Positions 26,974-35,745 of a stretch of 64,000 bases of DNA are shown piece after piece; the stretch's first letter is position 1, and every line of letters starts with the position of its first letter. A program made the position numbers and the translations under genes. Source of the stretch: Chrysogorgia sp. JL179-B06 (Eukaryota > Cnidaria > Anthozoa > Scleralcyonacea > Chrysogorgiidae); the NCBI GenBank assembly GCA_035772405.1, contig JAYKKM010000144.1, forward strand, positions 310,001 to 374,000, read 5' to 3'. A model generated the notes under the pieces. That model saw only the letters and a list, made by a program, of their open reading frames with translations, was not told the DNA's origin and did not search any database.

Positions 26974-28413
26974 ATGGCTGAGGGTGGGGAAGGTTTTGAT
27001 GAGATCGAGATGGAAAACTTTGACAAGTATGAAGGTATGAGTGATGAGCAATTAGAAAAGACGCTCGCCGATATCGAAGACGTTATTGAAGGCATGTACG
27101 GTAAGCACACTGAAGACAACATGCCGGAAGACGTTCGTGTTAATTACAACGACTATCAAGACTATGCGAAAAAGATACTGAGTGAGCTAGACGCGAGGCG
27201 AGGTGGGCAAAAAGAGACGTCATTTATTGATACTGATGGTAAGACGGTGACAATAAGGGGAACTAACACAGAAGTCCCTGCAGCGGAGTTTGTTGAGCAG
27301 GAATCATATGGTGACGTCAATGACACAAGCTACAGTATGGCTCTTGAAGTGAGGTCAGACGATCTTTATAAAAGATTGGACAAGCTAAACGCAGTCAACA
27401 AAGAGATAGCAAAAAATCAAGTAAAAAGAGTCAAGGCGATAGGTAAGAAAATACATAAGTTGTATAAAAAAAAACTCGGTCCCGACGACGCGTCAAGGGA
27501 AATAGTCAACAGATCGTATGTGACGGACTCAGAGTCTATTCTTTTCAAACCGATAAACAAAGATGGTGAGCGTGGGAGTCCTAAACTAATTCTAAAACCT
27601 GGGAAAAGAGGTTTGATCTACAGTAAAGACGCGAGTAGTAAAAATGCGATTGAGCAGTTCAAAAAGTTAGTTAGTCAAATCCCTGAGAGTGCAGAAACAA
27701 CAGTTGTCACAACAGAAGTGACCTCAGACGACTTCCCAGTGATTGAAACAAAAGTGGATAACGATGACATACCTGGGTTATCACCAGACGAGAACCGTGA
27801 TCTGAGTGGTGTGGTTAATCCAAGCGATAGTGTGGTGCCTGAGTCAAGAACAGGTGACGATGGTGCGTTGCAAGCGCAGGTAGACCACTTTCAAGAGACG
27901 ATAGATGAGACGAGTGGGAGATTGGCAAAGCTTGATAAAAAAACTAACCAAACTGGTCTCACGCCCGACGAAGAGCGAGAGCACGTTGGTTTGGTTGAAA
28001 GAGAGTCAGGGCTCAAGCAAGCCAGAGACAGAACTATTGAGCAGCGACAAATAGAAGAGGTTAGAGAGCAGCAGGAAATCGACATTGACAGGTTTCAGAG
28101 ATTTAAGGAATGGGCTAAAGAAAATGTAGTCGGGTTGAGCGCTGTAGCGATTTCAGTAGCTGGGATTATAACAACTATTATTATAGCTGGGAGGTCTGCT
28201 GTTATGAAAGGCGCTATGGCTACGAGGTCATTCGCACAGGCTGTTAAGAACGCAATCACGAAGATGGGTCCATGGGCTGTTGGGCTGGCTAATTTAGTTT
28301 ACAATATGTTGACGTTGGGTGCGAAGGGTCTCGCATGGTTGGCCCAAAATCTCTGGGTACTTGCGGTGGCACTCGCGTGGTTTGCTTATGATTATTACAA
28401 GCTAAAACGGTAG
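26974..28413 (+). CDS. Coiled-coil protein with a C-terminal membrane domain, copy 2
   Basis: A 479-aa paralogue of the preceding gene. Its C-terminal region from about residue 265 (DIPGLSPDENRDLSG onward) matches copy 1, including EVREQQEIDIDRFQRFKEWA and the hydrophobic tail. The middle (about 70-250) is unique and contains a KTVTIRGTNTEVPA segment and a lysine-rich stretch. The leader before its ATG repeats the end of the integrase gene, so the pair arose by tandem duplication. Function unknown; a membrane-associated virion protein is likely. Confidence 0.75.
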   Translation: MAEGGEGFDEIEMENFDKYEGMSDEQLEKTLADIEDVIEGMYGKHTEDNMPEDVRVNYNDYQDYAKKILSELDARRGGQKETSFIDTDGKTVTIRGTNTEVPAAEFVEQESYGDVNDTSYSMALEVRSDDLYKRLDKLNAVNKEIAKNQVKRVKAIGKKIHKLYKKKLGPDDASREIVNRSYVTDSESILFKPINKDGERGSPKLILKPGKRGLIYSKDASSKNAIEQFKKLVSQIPESAETTVVTTEVTSDDFPVIETKVDNDDIPGLSPDENRDLSGVVNPSDSVVPESRTGDDGALQAQVDHFQETIDETSGRLAKLDKKTNQTGLTPDEEREHVGLVERESGLKQARDRTIEQRQIEEVREQQEIDIDRFQRFKEWAKENVVGLSAVAISVAGIITTIIIAGRSAVMKGAMATRSFAQAVKNAITKMGPWAVGLANLVYNMLTLGAKGLAWLAQNLWVLAVALAWFAYDYYKLKR

Positions 28414-28435
28414 CGATAAAACATATGTAAAGTAT

Positions 28436-29674
28436 ATGAACGTCACGTCGGCAGAGTTGAGCCCTGGTTTTAGACGAGCAACTATGGGTGTCATAAAAGG
28501 GGTGAGAACGCAACACGTAATCACGTTGAACCCTAATAAAGTCAATCCTGGCGAGGAACTTTACATTGATATACCGAAGCTCAAGGTTAGCAGCTGTTTG
28601 GTGCCTGGATCGTTGGGTCTAGTGTTCGACTTTAAGAACGCGAACGCCAAAAGCTGGTTCTTGAATAATGTTAGCAAGTTGTTGGTTGAGAAACTTGTTG
28701 TGAGACTAGCTGGGGAAACTGTGTATGACAACAATGGGGAAAATTACACTGGTGTCTATCGCGACCTTTGGGAGAGCGTTACTGCGCGAGACCAAATGAT
28801 TGACTACGGCATTGGTGGTGAGAACTTGAGAAAGCTAGTTTCTAAGGACGACAGTGGTGCGACGAGTGGGAACGTCGCTAAAGTTAGTGACGCGTTGATG
28901 TTTGGTGTGATTGGAACGAAACAGCGGATTAAGCTCGGCAAGATCATGAATGACCATGGGTTGTACGCTCCTTTTAGCATGAACAACAACTTGCAGTATG
29001 TGATCACACTCCCGAAGGCCACAGACATCATGGTGGCGCAATCCGGTAGCGCTGTGGGCGGATACACTCTGGAGAACCTCGAGCTTGAGTACGAAACGAT
29101 TGATAACCAGGAGCTTGCTGATGAGATAGCGTCGGGTTACGCAAGTGGTCGTAGTTTGTCATATGAGCACGTTACATTGATGAAAACCACCGAATGGGAC
29201 AAAGGTACGACCATTGTGAATGAAAACATTAATCTTCCAAGAAAAAGCATGAAGGCGATTGTGTTGCTATTCACGAATAAGGTGCGAACAGACAGTGAGG
29301 AGTTTCTTTATCCAAATATTGAGAGCGTTAGAGTCACAATTGAAGGTGTGCCAAATAGTGTGTACTCACAAGGCATTCCGAAATCGAAGTTCTATGCAGA
29401 AGCGAAACGATTGTTTGGGTTGGGTGAAGAACACGCTCAGTTCATGACCATACAGAAGTTCTATAAAGATGGCTTTGCGTTAGTCATCGACTTGAGGAGT
29501 GTTCAAGATAATCGCAATGTCGCCACTGGCAAGAACATTGTAAACACACAATCCGGTGTGCTTCTTGAGATCACTAAGAAAGCGACGACTGCAAATGTCA
29601 TGTGCAGGGTGTTTGTGATAAGTGATGGGTTGGTCAACTTCATGAACAATGGGCTGCAATCAATCCAGTATTAA
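28436..29674 (+). CDS. Probable major capsid protein (double jelly-roll type)
   Basis: A 412-aa protein I recognise as the family conserved next to the ATPase in cnidarian-type Polintons. Features include LNPNKVNPGEELYIDIPKL (residues about 27-45), SWFLNNVSKLLVEKL, GETVYDNNGENY, NLELEYETI and SLSYEHVTLMKTTEW. The lack of membrane segments, the beta-rich sequence, and its place between the minor proteins and the ATPase fit the major capsid protein. The double jelly-roll fold is inferred from family knowledge and should be tested by structure prediction. AGTATATGAAC marks the start. A related relic occurs in the host at 57939. Confidence 0.75.
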   Translation: MNVTSAELSPGFRRATMGVIKGVRTQHVITLNPNKVNPGEELYIDIPKLKVSSCLVPGSLGLVFDFKNANAKSWFLNNVSKLLVEKLVVRLAGETVYDNNGENYTGVYRDLWESVTARDQMIDYGIGGENLRKLVSKDDSGATSGNVAKVSDALMFGVIGTKQRIKLGKIMNDHGLYAPFSMNNNLQYVITLPKATDIMVAQSGSAVGGYTLENLELEYETIDNQELADEIASGYASGRSLSYEHVTLMKTTEWDKGTTIVNENINLPRKSMKAIVLLFTNKVRTDSEEFLYPNIESVRVTIEGVPNSVYSQGIPKSKFYAEAKRLFGLGEEHAQFMTIQKFYKDGFALVIDLRSVQDNRNVATGKNIVNTQSGVLLEITKKATTANVMCRVFVISDGLVNFMNNGLQSIQY

Positions 29675-29689
29675 ATCAAACGTGAGTTA

Positions 29690-30289
29690 ATGGAGACTCC
29701 GTTTAATATGTTAATTGTTGGTATGACAGCTTGTGGTAAGACGCATTATTTGCTGGAAACATTGGAATCTGAGTACTTTAGTAAATTCGACTACATTGTG
29801 TTGATTTGTCCTACTTTCGAGTGGAACAAAGCGTATCAAGATTGGAAATATGTGCGCGACCCTGACGTGTTAGCGATAGACTGCGCGCAAGACAGTGTCG
29901 ACGCTGTTCTCAAGTGTGTAACAAATGTTTTTAAAGGCACTAACACTCTGATTGTGTTGGACGACTGTGCAAGTGGACAGGACGTCAAGAATAGGACTAG
30001 TCAATTGGTCAACTTGGCTTTTAGTGCGCGACATTTTATGTTAAGCGTTATTGTCATCACACAACAACTGACGTCGATCGCAAAACCGTATAGAGAAAAC
30101 ATTAGTAAGCTCATTTGCTTCTACTGTCCGAGCAGAAGTGATATGAAGGTCGTTATTGATGATTACCTTGGGCATGTTAGCAAAGAGGAAGCGTCGGCGA
30201 TTGTGACCGCACTAAAAAATAACAAGTACGCTAGACTTGAAATCTCATTGCGCTATCCATACAGTCACGAGGTTGTTATTCCGCAATAA
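29690..30289 (+). CDS. DNA-packaging ATPase (FtsK/HerA/A32-like)
   Basis: A 199-aa P-loop ATPase. Walker A is GMTACGKT (residues 11-18) and Walker B is TLIVLDDC (D91, D92), followed by a polar sensor strand ending ITQQ. Size and layout match the genome-packaging ATPases of Polintons and related viruses, which pump DNA into the capsid. Fifteen bases separate it from the capsid gene stop codon. Confidence 0.9.
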   Translation: METPFNMLIVGMTACGKTHYLLETLESEYFSKFDYIVLICPTFEWNKAYQDWKYVRDPDVLAIDCAQDSVDAVLKCVTNVFKGTNTLIVLDDCASGQDVKNRTSQLVNLAFSARHFMLSVIVITQQLTSIAKPYRENISKLICFYCPSRSDMKVVIDDYLGHVSKEEASAIVTALKNNKYARLEISLRYPYSHEVVIPQ

Positions 30290-30292
30290 AAT

Positions 30293-30805
30293 ATGGGTAT
30301 AAGTAATAGCGTGATGGTAAAACGCAAAAGTGGGGAAAATCCTACGATTGAGGAATTAGTTGAGGAGACCGATGACACCTCAACTGTGGAAGACAACATT
30401 GACGTTAGGAGATCCGAACTAATTAGACTGTCCGGTGACGGTGTGGTGAGTCAGTCCGAAGCGTATATTAAAAAAGCGTCCGCAAAGGTTATCGACAAGA
30501 TATGGCACCAATATGAGTTGAAGAGAATGGAAATCGCAAACGCCTTTCTCACCGACTTGCTAATCAGCAAATTCGCTAACTTACTAGATGGGTTGAACGC
30601 TATAGAGAATCCTGACGAGCTAAACGACGAGTTGCAAAAAGATCCGTTACTAAAGAAAGACGTCGAGAGCATTGTCGCGGTTGTGACGCCGTACGTGCCT
30701 TTCTTGGGCTTGTTGTCGGGAGGAATCACAACGTCGAAATATGTGTACGATCACCATTTTAGAAAAGAGGCAACAAACGCTGAAAATAGTGAACAAACGG
30801 ACTAA
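30293..30805 (+). CDS. Terminal protein with a myristoylation motif and C-terminal hydrophobic segment
   Basis: A 170-aa protein starting MGISNS, which fits the N-myristoylation consensus. An acidic region (about 20-45), a helical centre (KIWHQYELKRMEIANAFLTDLL) and a hydrophobic segment (VTPYVPFLGLLSGGITTSKY, about 131-150) follow. The last 66 residues are encoded inside the right terminal inverted repeat. The tail AENSEQTD also ends element B's polymerase, in the same frame. Role unknown; a membrane-associated virion protein is plausible. Confidence 0.75.
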   Translation: MGISNSVMVKRKSGENPTIEELVEETDDTSTVEDNIDVRRSELIRLSGDGVVSQSEAYIKKASAKVIDKIWHQYELKRMEIANAFLTDLLISKFANLLDGLNAIENPDELNDELQKDPLLKKDVESIVAVVTPYVPFLGLLSGGITTSKYVYDHHFRKEATNAENSEQTD

Positions 30806-31394
30806 TCAATTATTAACAGGTGGCAATAATCTAATTTGCATAACAGGTGGCAATTTTATCACGCGTGAGACACTTTTACGATACATAAATTTGTAAAAAT
30901 ACGATTTGACAAATTTGTGAAAATATTGAAACGACACTTTCTATTTTTTAAATGTGATTTGACAAATTTGTGAAAATGTGATTTGACAAATTTGTGAAAA
31001 TATTGAAACGGCGCTTTCTATTTTTTAAATGTGGTTTGACAAATTTGTGAAAATGTTGAAACGACTATTTTTTAAACGCGATTCGACAAATTTGTGAAAA
31101 TGTTGAAACGATTATTTTTTTTAAATATGGCTAAAGTAGCGTAAAGTTTAGCGAAAGTCGTGATTTTTTTAATATTTGGCATCAACTTAGTAGAAAACGT
31201 GGGAGGGGTGTTTAGATTGACTAACGATCACCATAATAGCATAGAGACTGGCGCTGTGAGCTCACCAACGTCGATTATAAAACGTGAGTACCAAAACATT
31301 GCCGAGTTGTGGCTCGACACAAATTTGGTGATGTTTTGGTGTTTATATTCACGTTTGACGTTGCTGGGCCCGCAGCCCCACTCACTATACTACT
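30605..31394. repeat. Terminal inverted repeat of element A, right
   Basis: Inverted partner of 12041-12829. Its inner part encodes the last 66 residues of the protein at 30293-30805. The remainder is non-coding, with AT-rich tandem repeats and a terminal imperfect palindrome in which an AAATTTGGTGATGTTTTGGT-type segment can pair with its inverted copy. Confidence 0.93.
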
Positions 31395-31400
31395 TGTGTC
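31395..31400. repeat. Target-site duplication, right copy
   Basis: TGTGTC directly follows the CTATACTACT terminus of element A and pairs with the copy at 12035. Removing element A and one hexamer rejoins the interrupted polymerase frame. Confidence 0.95.
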
Positions 31401-32091
31401 TTGCAAGATATTTAGCGAGAACCTAGTTGCTGTCCATAAGGTTAAAGAAACGCTGACACTAAATCGACCCGCATATGTAGGTATGTGTATATTAGACTTA
31501 AGCAAAACGCTGATGTATGATTTCCACTATAATTACATTATGAAAAAGTACTCTAGCGACACCTGCAGATTGCACTTCACTGACACTGACAGTCTGTTGT
31601 ACTCAATCAAAACTGGCGACGTCTACTCTGACTTTATGATGGAGCGCGAAAAGTTTGACAATAGCGATTATCCTGACGACAACCCATTCGCTTTCAAAGA
31701 GAATAAGAAAGTTATCGGCAAGATGAAAGACGAGTGCGCTGGAACACCAATTATTGAGTTCGTTGGGTTGCGCAGTAAGATGTACAGCTATTTGAAAGAG
31801 GATGGAGGTGGTGGGAAAACCGCTAAGGGTATTAGAAAGAATATTATTAAAAAAGTAATCAGACATGAAGATTACAAAAGTGTGTTACTTGAGCAGAAAC
31901 AATTGCGACACATAATGAAGACCATTAGAAGTGTCAAACATCAGCTAGGTAGTTACGAAATTAATAAAGTGTCGCTATCCTGTTTTGATGACAAACGATA
32001 CCTTTTAGAAAATGGCGTTGACTCCTATGCGTATGGTCACAAAAACATTGAAGCGAGAGACACCACTGAAAATAGTGAGCAAACGGACTAA
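31395..32091 (+). pseudogene. polB: Family B DNA polymerase, 3' part (element B)
   Basis: Continuation of the polymerase after the insertion of A. It begins VSCKIFSENL, carries motif C (DTDS) and the thumb region, and ends GHKNIEARD followed by TTENSEQTD. That ending differs from A's polymerase, which ends inside the expanded terminal repeat. Confidence 0.92.
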
Positions 32092-32564
32092 TTCGCAAAA
32101 CGACTGGCTATTTGTTAGTCAATGTTGTTAGCCAACCAAAAGAGCACCATTTCGCTATCCATTTGGATAAACATCGCCACTAGAGTCAAAATCTGGTGGT
32201 TTTTTTTCGCGCGTGAATTGAGAGCAGCAGAACGTGTCGGTGGTCATAGTTTGTTGAACAAAAATGCGAAAATGTTGAAATGACACTTTCTATTTTTTAA
32301 TATGTGAAAATGATGAAGTGGCACATTCTATTTTTTTAAATATGCGAAAATGTTGAAATGACACTTTCTATTTTTCCTAAATGTAATTTGACATAAATTT
32401 GCGAAAATGTTGAAACAGCACTTTCTATTTTTTAAATGTGGCTGAAATAGCACCAAATTTAGCGAGAGTCATAATTTGGTATTGTTTCGTTAGTCTCGCA
32501 TGTGTTTGACATCAATTTAGTAGAAAACGTGGGAGGGGTGTCTAGCTTGACTAACGATTGCTGA

Positions 32565-32735
32565 AGTAGTATAGAGGGTGGGGCTGTGAGCTTATTCGAC
32601 GTTAATTGTGAATATAAATACCAAAAACATCGCCAAATTTGTCGAGTCGTGACTTGGCACAAATTTGGTGATGTTTTGGTATTTATATTCACAGTTGAAG
32701 TCGATTGGGCTCGCAGCCCCACCCTCTATACTACT
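32565..32735. repeat. 171-bp palindrome bearing Polinton termini at both ends
   Basis: It begins AGTAGTATAGAGGGTGGGGC and ends with the exact inverse. The arms stay complementary nearly to the centre (AATATAAATACCAAAA against TTTTGGTATTTATATT; ACAAATTTGG-type inner arms). It can fold into a long hairpin. Element A's outermost 160 bp have the same organisation with more mismatches. Confidence 0.85.
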
Positions 32736-32737
32736 AT

Positions 32738-33474
32738 CACCACTAGACTTGAAAATCTGGTGGTTTTTTTTTTCGCGCGTGAGTTGAGACAACAGTGGTT
32801 GTAGTTTGTTGAACAAAAATGCGAAAATGTTGAAACGACACTTTCTATTTCTTAAATATGTGAAAATGTTGAAACGACACTTTCTTTTTTTTTAAATATG
32901 CGAAAAAATGTGAAACAACACTCTCTATTTTTTAAAAACATGTAAAAATATTGAAATGTCACATTACTAGCGTATAAATCGGGTTTGTGGTTTTATTTGA
33001 TGTATGTTATAAATTTAGAATTACCGAAACGACATCGAATTTTTGGGGGTTTGGGATTTGGTGTAAATTTGGCGATGTTTTGGTATTTATATTCGCGTTC
33101 AACATTGAATGTGTTGTGTGAAAATGTCTGAGCTCGTGCCCCACATTTTTCTCTAAAAATAGAAAGTGTCGCTTCGTCATTTTCTATTTTTCCAGATATG
33201 TGAAAAACGCTTGGGGTCCCACACTCTACTTTTTTTGAAACGACACTTTCTATTTTTTAAAAACATGTAAAAATATTGAAATGTCACATTATTAGCGTAT
33301 AAATCGGGTTTGTGGTCTTATTTGATGCATGTTATAAATCTAGAATTACCGAAACGACATCGAATTTTTGGGGGTTTGGGATTTGGTGTAAATTTGGCGA
33401 TGTTTTGGTACTTATATTCACGTTCAACATCGAATGTGTCAAAGTGAGCTCGTAGCCCCACTCTCTATACTACT
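32738..33474. repeat. Outer terminal-repeat block of element B with internal tandem duplication
   Basis: The block starts with a second copy of the CACTAGACTTGAAAATCTGG region already seen near 32172. It contains GAAACGACACTTTCT repeats and a direct duplication of about 160 bp (about 32941-33102 and 33261-33420, sharing CACATTACTAGCGTATAAAT and ATCGAATTTTTGGGGGTTTG). It ends CTCTATACTACT. No coding sequence. Confidence 0.75.
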
Positions 33475-33544
33475 TATAAGTACCCATGCTCAACATGTAT
33501 GATCACTTTATGGTACAAATTATTATAAGTTAATACTCCATCTC

Positions 33545-34330
33545 GCGATGACATCCGTCATCTTTCGCCTTGCAATAACGAAGAAGCAGATATTAGAATG
33601 ATGGTTCATGTTGGAGATGCAGCTCACAGAGGTTCGACGAGCGTTCTCATCCGCACAGTGGACACTGATGTGATCGTCATAGCAGTCGCAGTCTTCCAGA
33701 AATTGCCTCTCTCTGAATTTTGGTTAGCTTTTGGTGTTGGAAAGAACTTGCGATTCATAGCTGTGTCGACCTTGGGCACGCCTTCACTGGCTGCGATACC
33801 GTATCATCATTTTATGGTAAAGAAAAGAAAACAGCGTGGAAAACATGGTTGTTGTACCCAGAAGTCACGAATGCCTTCTTGATGTTGTCAGAAAGACCAC
33901 AAAATGTCAGCAAGGAGTGCCTGGAAATCATTGAGAGATTTGTCGTCCTGCTTTATGATCTAACGAACGAAAAGGTTAATGTAAATGAGACTCGAAAAGT
34001 GTTTTTTGCACAGAAGGGACGTTCTCTTGATGCAATCCCTCCCATGGAAGCAGCTTTGATTGAACATGTCAAAAGAGCGGCGTGGTCATTGTTGGGGACA
34101 AGCTAGAATTCCAATGGCAATTTTACCATCTCCTAGCGAATGGGGATAGTTACACACAACAGAGGGTTGGAAACCTTTTTTAAACACTGACACAAATTTC
34201 AGAGACGTGCAATACACTTATACGTTGTAGTTGTAAAAAAGGTTTCAAATTCAATTGCTCCTGCCGTAAAGCAGCTATGCAATGTACCGCACTGTGTGTA
34301 TGTGAATGTGATGGTGAGTGCGAATAGGAT
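33545..34330 (+). pseudogene. Fragment of a repetitive animal gene family (DTDV...GCDT type), broken
   Basis: Two overlapping frames plus a third, separated by frameshifts, read EEADIRMMVHVGDAA, IRTVDTDVIVIA, LGHAFTGCDTVSSFYGK and KKTAW, then a cysteine-rich tail CSCKKGFKFNCSCRK ending CECDGEC. I recognise this order from a large multicopy family of uncharacterised proteins in cnidarian and other invertebrate genomes, probably spread by mobile elements. Stops near 34107 and the frame changes make it a pseudogene. Its function is not known to me. Confidence 0.6.
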
Positions 34331-35378
34331 TGATAAAGAGAATATTTTTGCAAAAACGTTTAAAGAACATTTCCTTGAAGAACACTTTTGTGGTGAACAA
34401 TGAGCGCTGACTGTTACCTGAGAGCATATCTGAAAATAACAACTGAGGTTGGACAGATGGGTTGAACAGTTGTGACGGTTTTATCAAAAGTAACTCATAT
34501 TAAAAATTCAAAATGGCCGCCGATTTCTTCGGCATCAGGATAAACACATCATAACGTTCTCCAATTGATTACATGTAAGAAATGAAATGCTTTTGAGTCT
34601 GTAGATATTTATTGCTTTATATTGAAATAGGGTCAAAACCTGTAAACTAGAAGAAACAAGGTTTCGTGGCAATAATGCGATGGTAGACTGTAAAAGATGC
34701 TTGTAATTGTGATTCATTAAACACATTGAATATGCTAATGTATACCTTAATAGAGATAAACGGGCTTACTGTATATGAGGACAAAGAGTAGAAAAACCAA
34801 AGAAATCAACACTTTTAGTAAATCCACATCAAGAATTTCACTTCCGGTTTCTGGCCTCACTTTCATGTAAAATGTATTGAAATGGCTTTTCTTTCAATTT
34901 TCACACTTGGCTCCACCGTTCGATAACACAATTTTCAGTTAAAAATTGAACGGATATCCCGATCAATCCCGATAAATCCCAAGGTAGAAATGTGAAAATA
35001 AAATTATAACCCTTTACCCATATTTCTTTAATTTTAAAATCGATACGATACATTTTATGAAACGTTTTTAATTTCAGTACAGGCTAACAGGTCTAAACGA
35101 ACATTTTGCCAAATCTTATACAACTCATAATTATTAAACATATATATCACAAACCCAATAATAAAATATCGAAAAAACTTCACAAATAAAATGAACACAC
35201 AGAACCAAACAAAAAACCTTATAATACGGAAATATACTGAGCATAAAATCAAATAATTTTTTTCAAGAAATCTTACGCTCCCTACCCTATTACCCTATCC
35301 ACCAATTAAAAAGCTTCATTTTTTTAGAAACCAATAATATAACTTTCAATCTCTCAAAAAAATCTTACATATCTCACG
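34331..35378. other. AT-rich intergenic region upstream of GK
   Basis: No convincing gene, RNA or repeat structure was seen. The several short open frames are AT-rich and unsupported. Confidence 0.4.
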
Positions 35379-35558
35379 ATGGCTCTCTACCAAGTCCACT
35401 ACAAAGTACAAACACCACAATATCTATCGCCGCCATTACCGCTACAACCTAACTACGAATTTGTTATACCTGAAGAAGAAGAAGTACTACCATCACCTCC
35501 AAAGGTCCCGTTCAAAATTATCTCATTGTCTCATCAATTATCTCTAACTTCTAGTTAG
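35379..35558 (+). CDS. Short open frame upstream of GK (uncertain)
   Basis: A 59-aa frame beginning MALYQVHYKVQTPQYLSPPL with an EEEEVLPSPP segment. Its composition is less AT-biased than its surroundings. It has no recognised relatives and could be an upstream exon, a micro-gene or chance. Confidence 0.25.
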   Translation: MALYQVHYKVQTPQYLSPPLPLQPNYEFVIPEEEEVLPSPPKVPFKIISLSHQLSLTSS

Positions 35559-35745
35559 CTCTCAAATAGCTAATTCTCGATCCCAACCCCAAACCTAACC
35601 CTTAAACTGGCCTAACATTTGTAACTTGACACCATTTCAACTTGTTGCTTGGTGATTGATCCTTTGGGTGGGTATAATGGTTTATAAAAGGTCTTGGTTT
35701 GCTTTCACAATTCACATGGCATTTGTTTAATAAAAGAATCTCGTA

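Larger units (their letters stand above)
12041..31394. mobile_element. Polinton/Maverick element A, complete
   Basis: This is a complete 19,354-bp Polinton-type element. It begins AGTAGTATAG and ends CTATACTACT, has near-identical terminal inverted repeats of about 790 bp, and is flanked on both sides by the hexamer TGTGTC. The uninterrupted polymerase gene of element A itself has a single TGTGTC at the corresponding site, so the hexamer is a target-site duplication, and 6 bp is the known Polinton size. It encodes family B DNA polymerase, retroviral-type integrase, packaging ATPase and a probable capsid protein, the class hallmarks, plus accessory genes. All twenty reading frames listed are open, so it looks recent. 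It sits inside the polymerase gene of element B in inverted orientation. Confidence 0.95.
31395..33474. mobile_element. Polinton element B, right end
   Basis: After the second copy of the TGTGTC target duplication the polymerase reading frame resumes and runs to its stop at 32091. It is followed by about 1.4 kb of AT-rich terminal repeat built from the same units as element A's termini (AAATTTGTGAAAA and GAAACGACACTTTCTA). The likely end is CTCTATACTACT at 33474, matching element A's terminus. A second terminus-like sequence ends at 32735, so the end of B is duplicated or complex. Its target duplication cannot be checked because B's left end is outside the window. Confidence 0.8.

Noticed and set aside
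31309..31394. The polymerase fragment's upstream extension (from 31309) as a genuine N-terminus
   Set aside because: Those codons lie in element A's terminal repeat; the polymerase sequence only begins at the target duplication at 31395.
1..33474. The large inverted repeat as an assembly artefact (palindromic mis-join)
   Set aside because: The two arms differ at many sites, carry different lesions, and the junctions show an exact 6-bp target duplication with proper element termini; an artefact would give identical arms.
1..33474. A bacteriophage or bacterial origin for the left half
   Set aside because: The chromodomain integrase, Polinton-type polymerase, 6-bp duplication and flanking spliced animal gene point to a eukaryotic Polinton; no Shine-Dalgarno pattern was seen.
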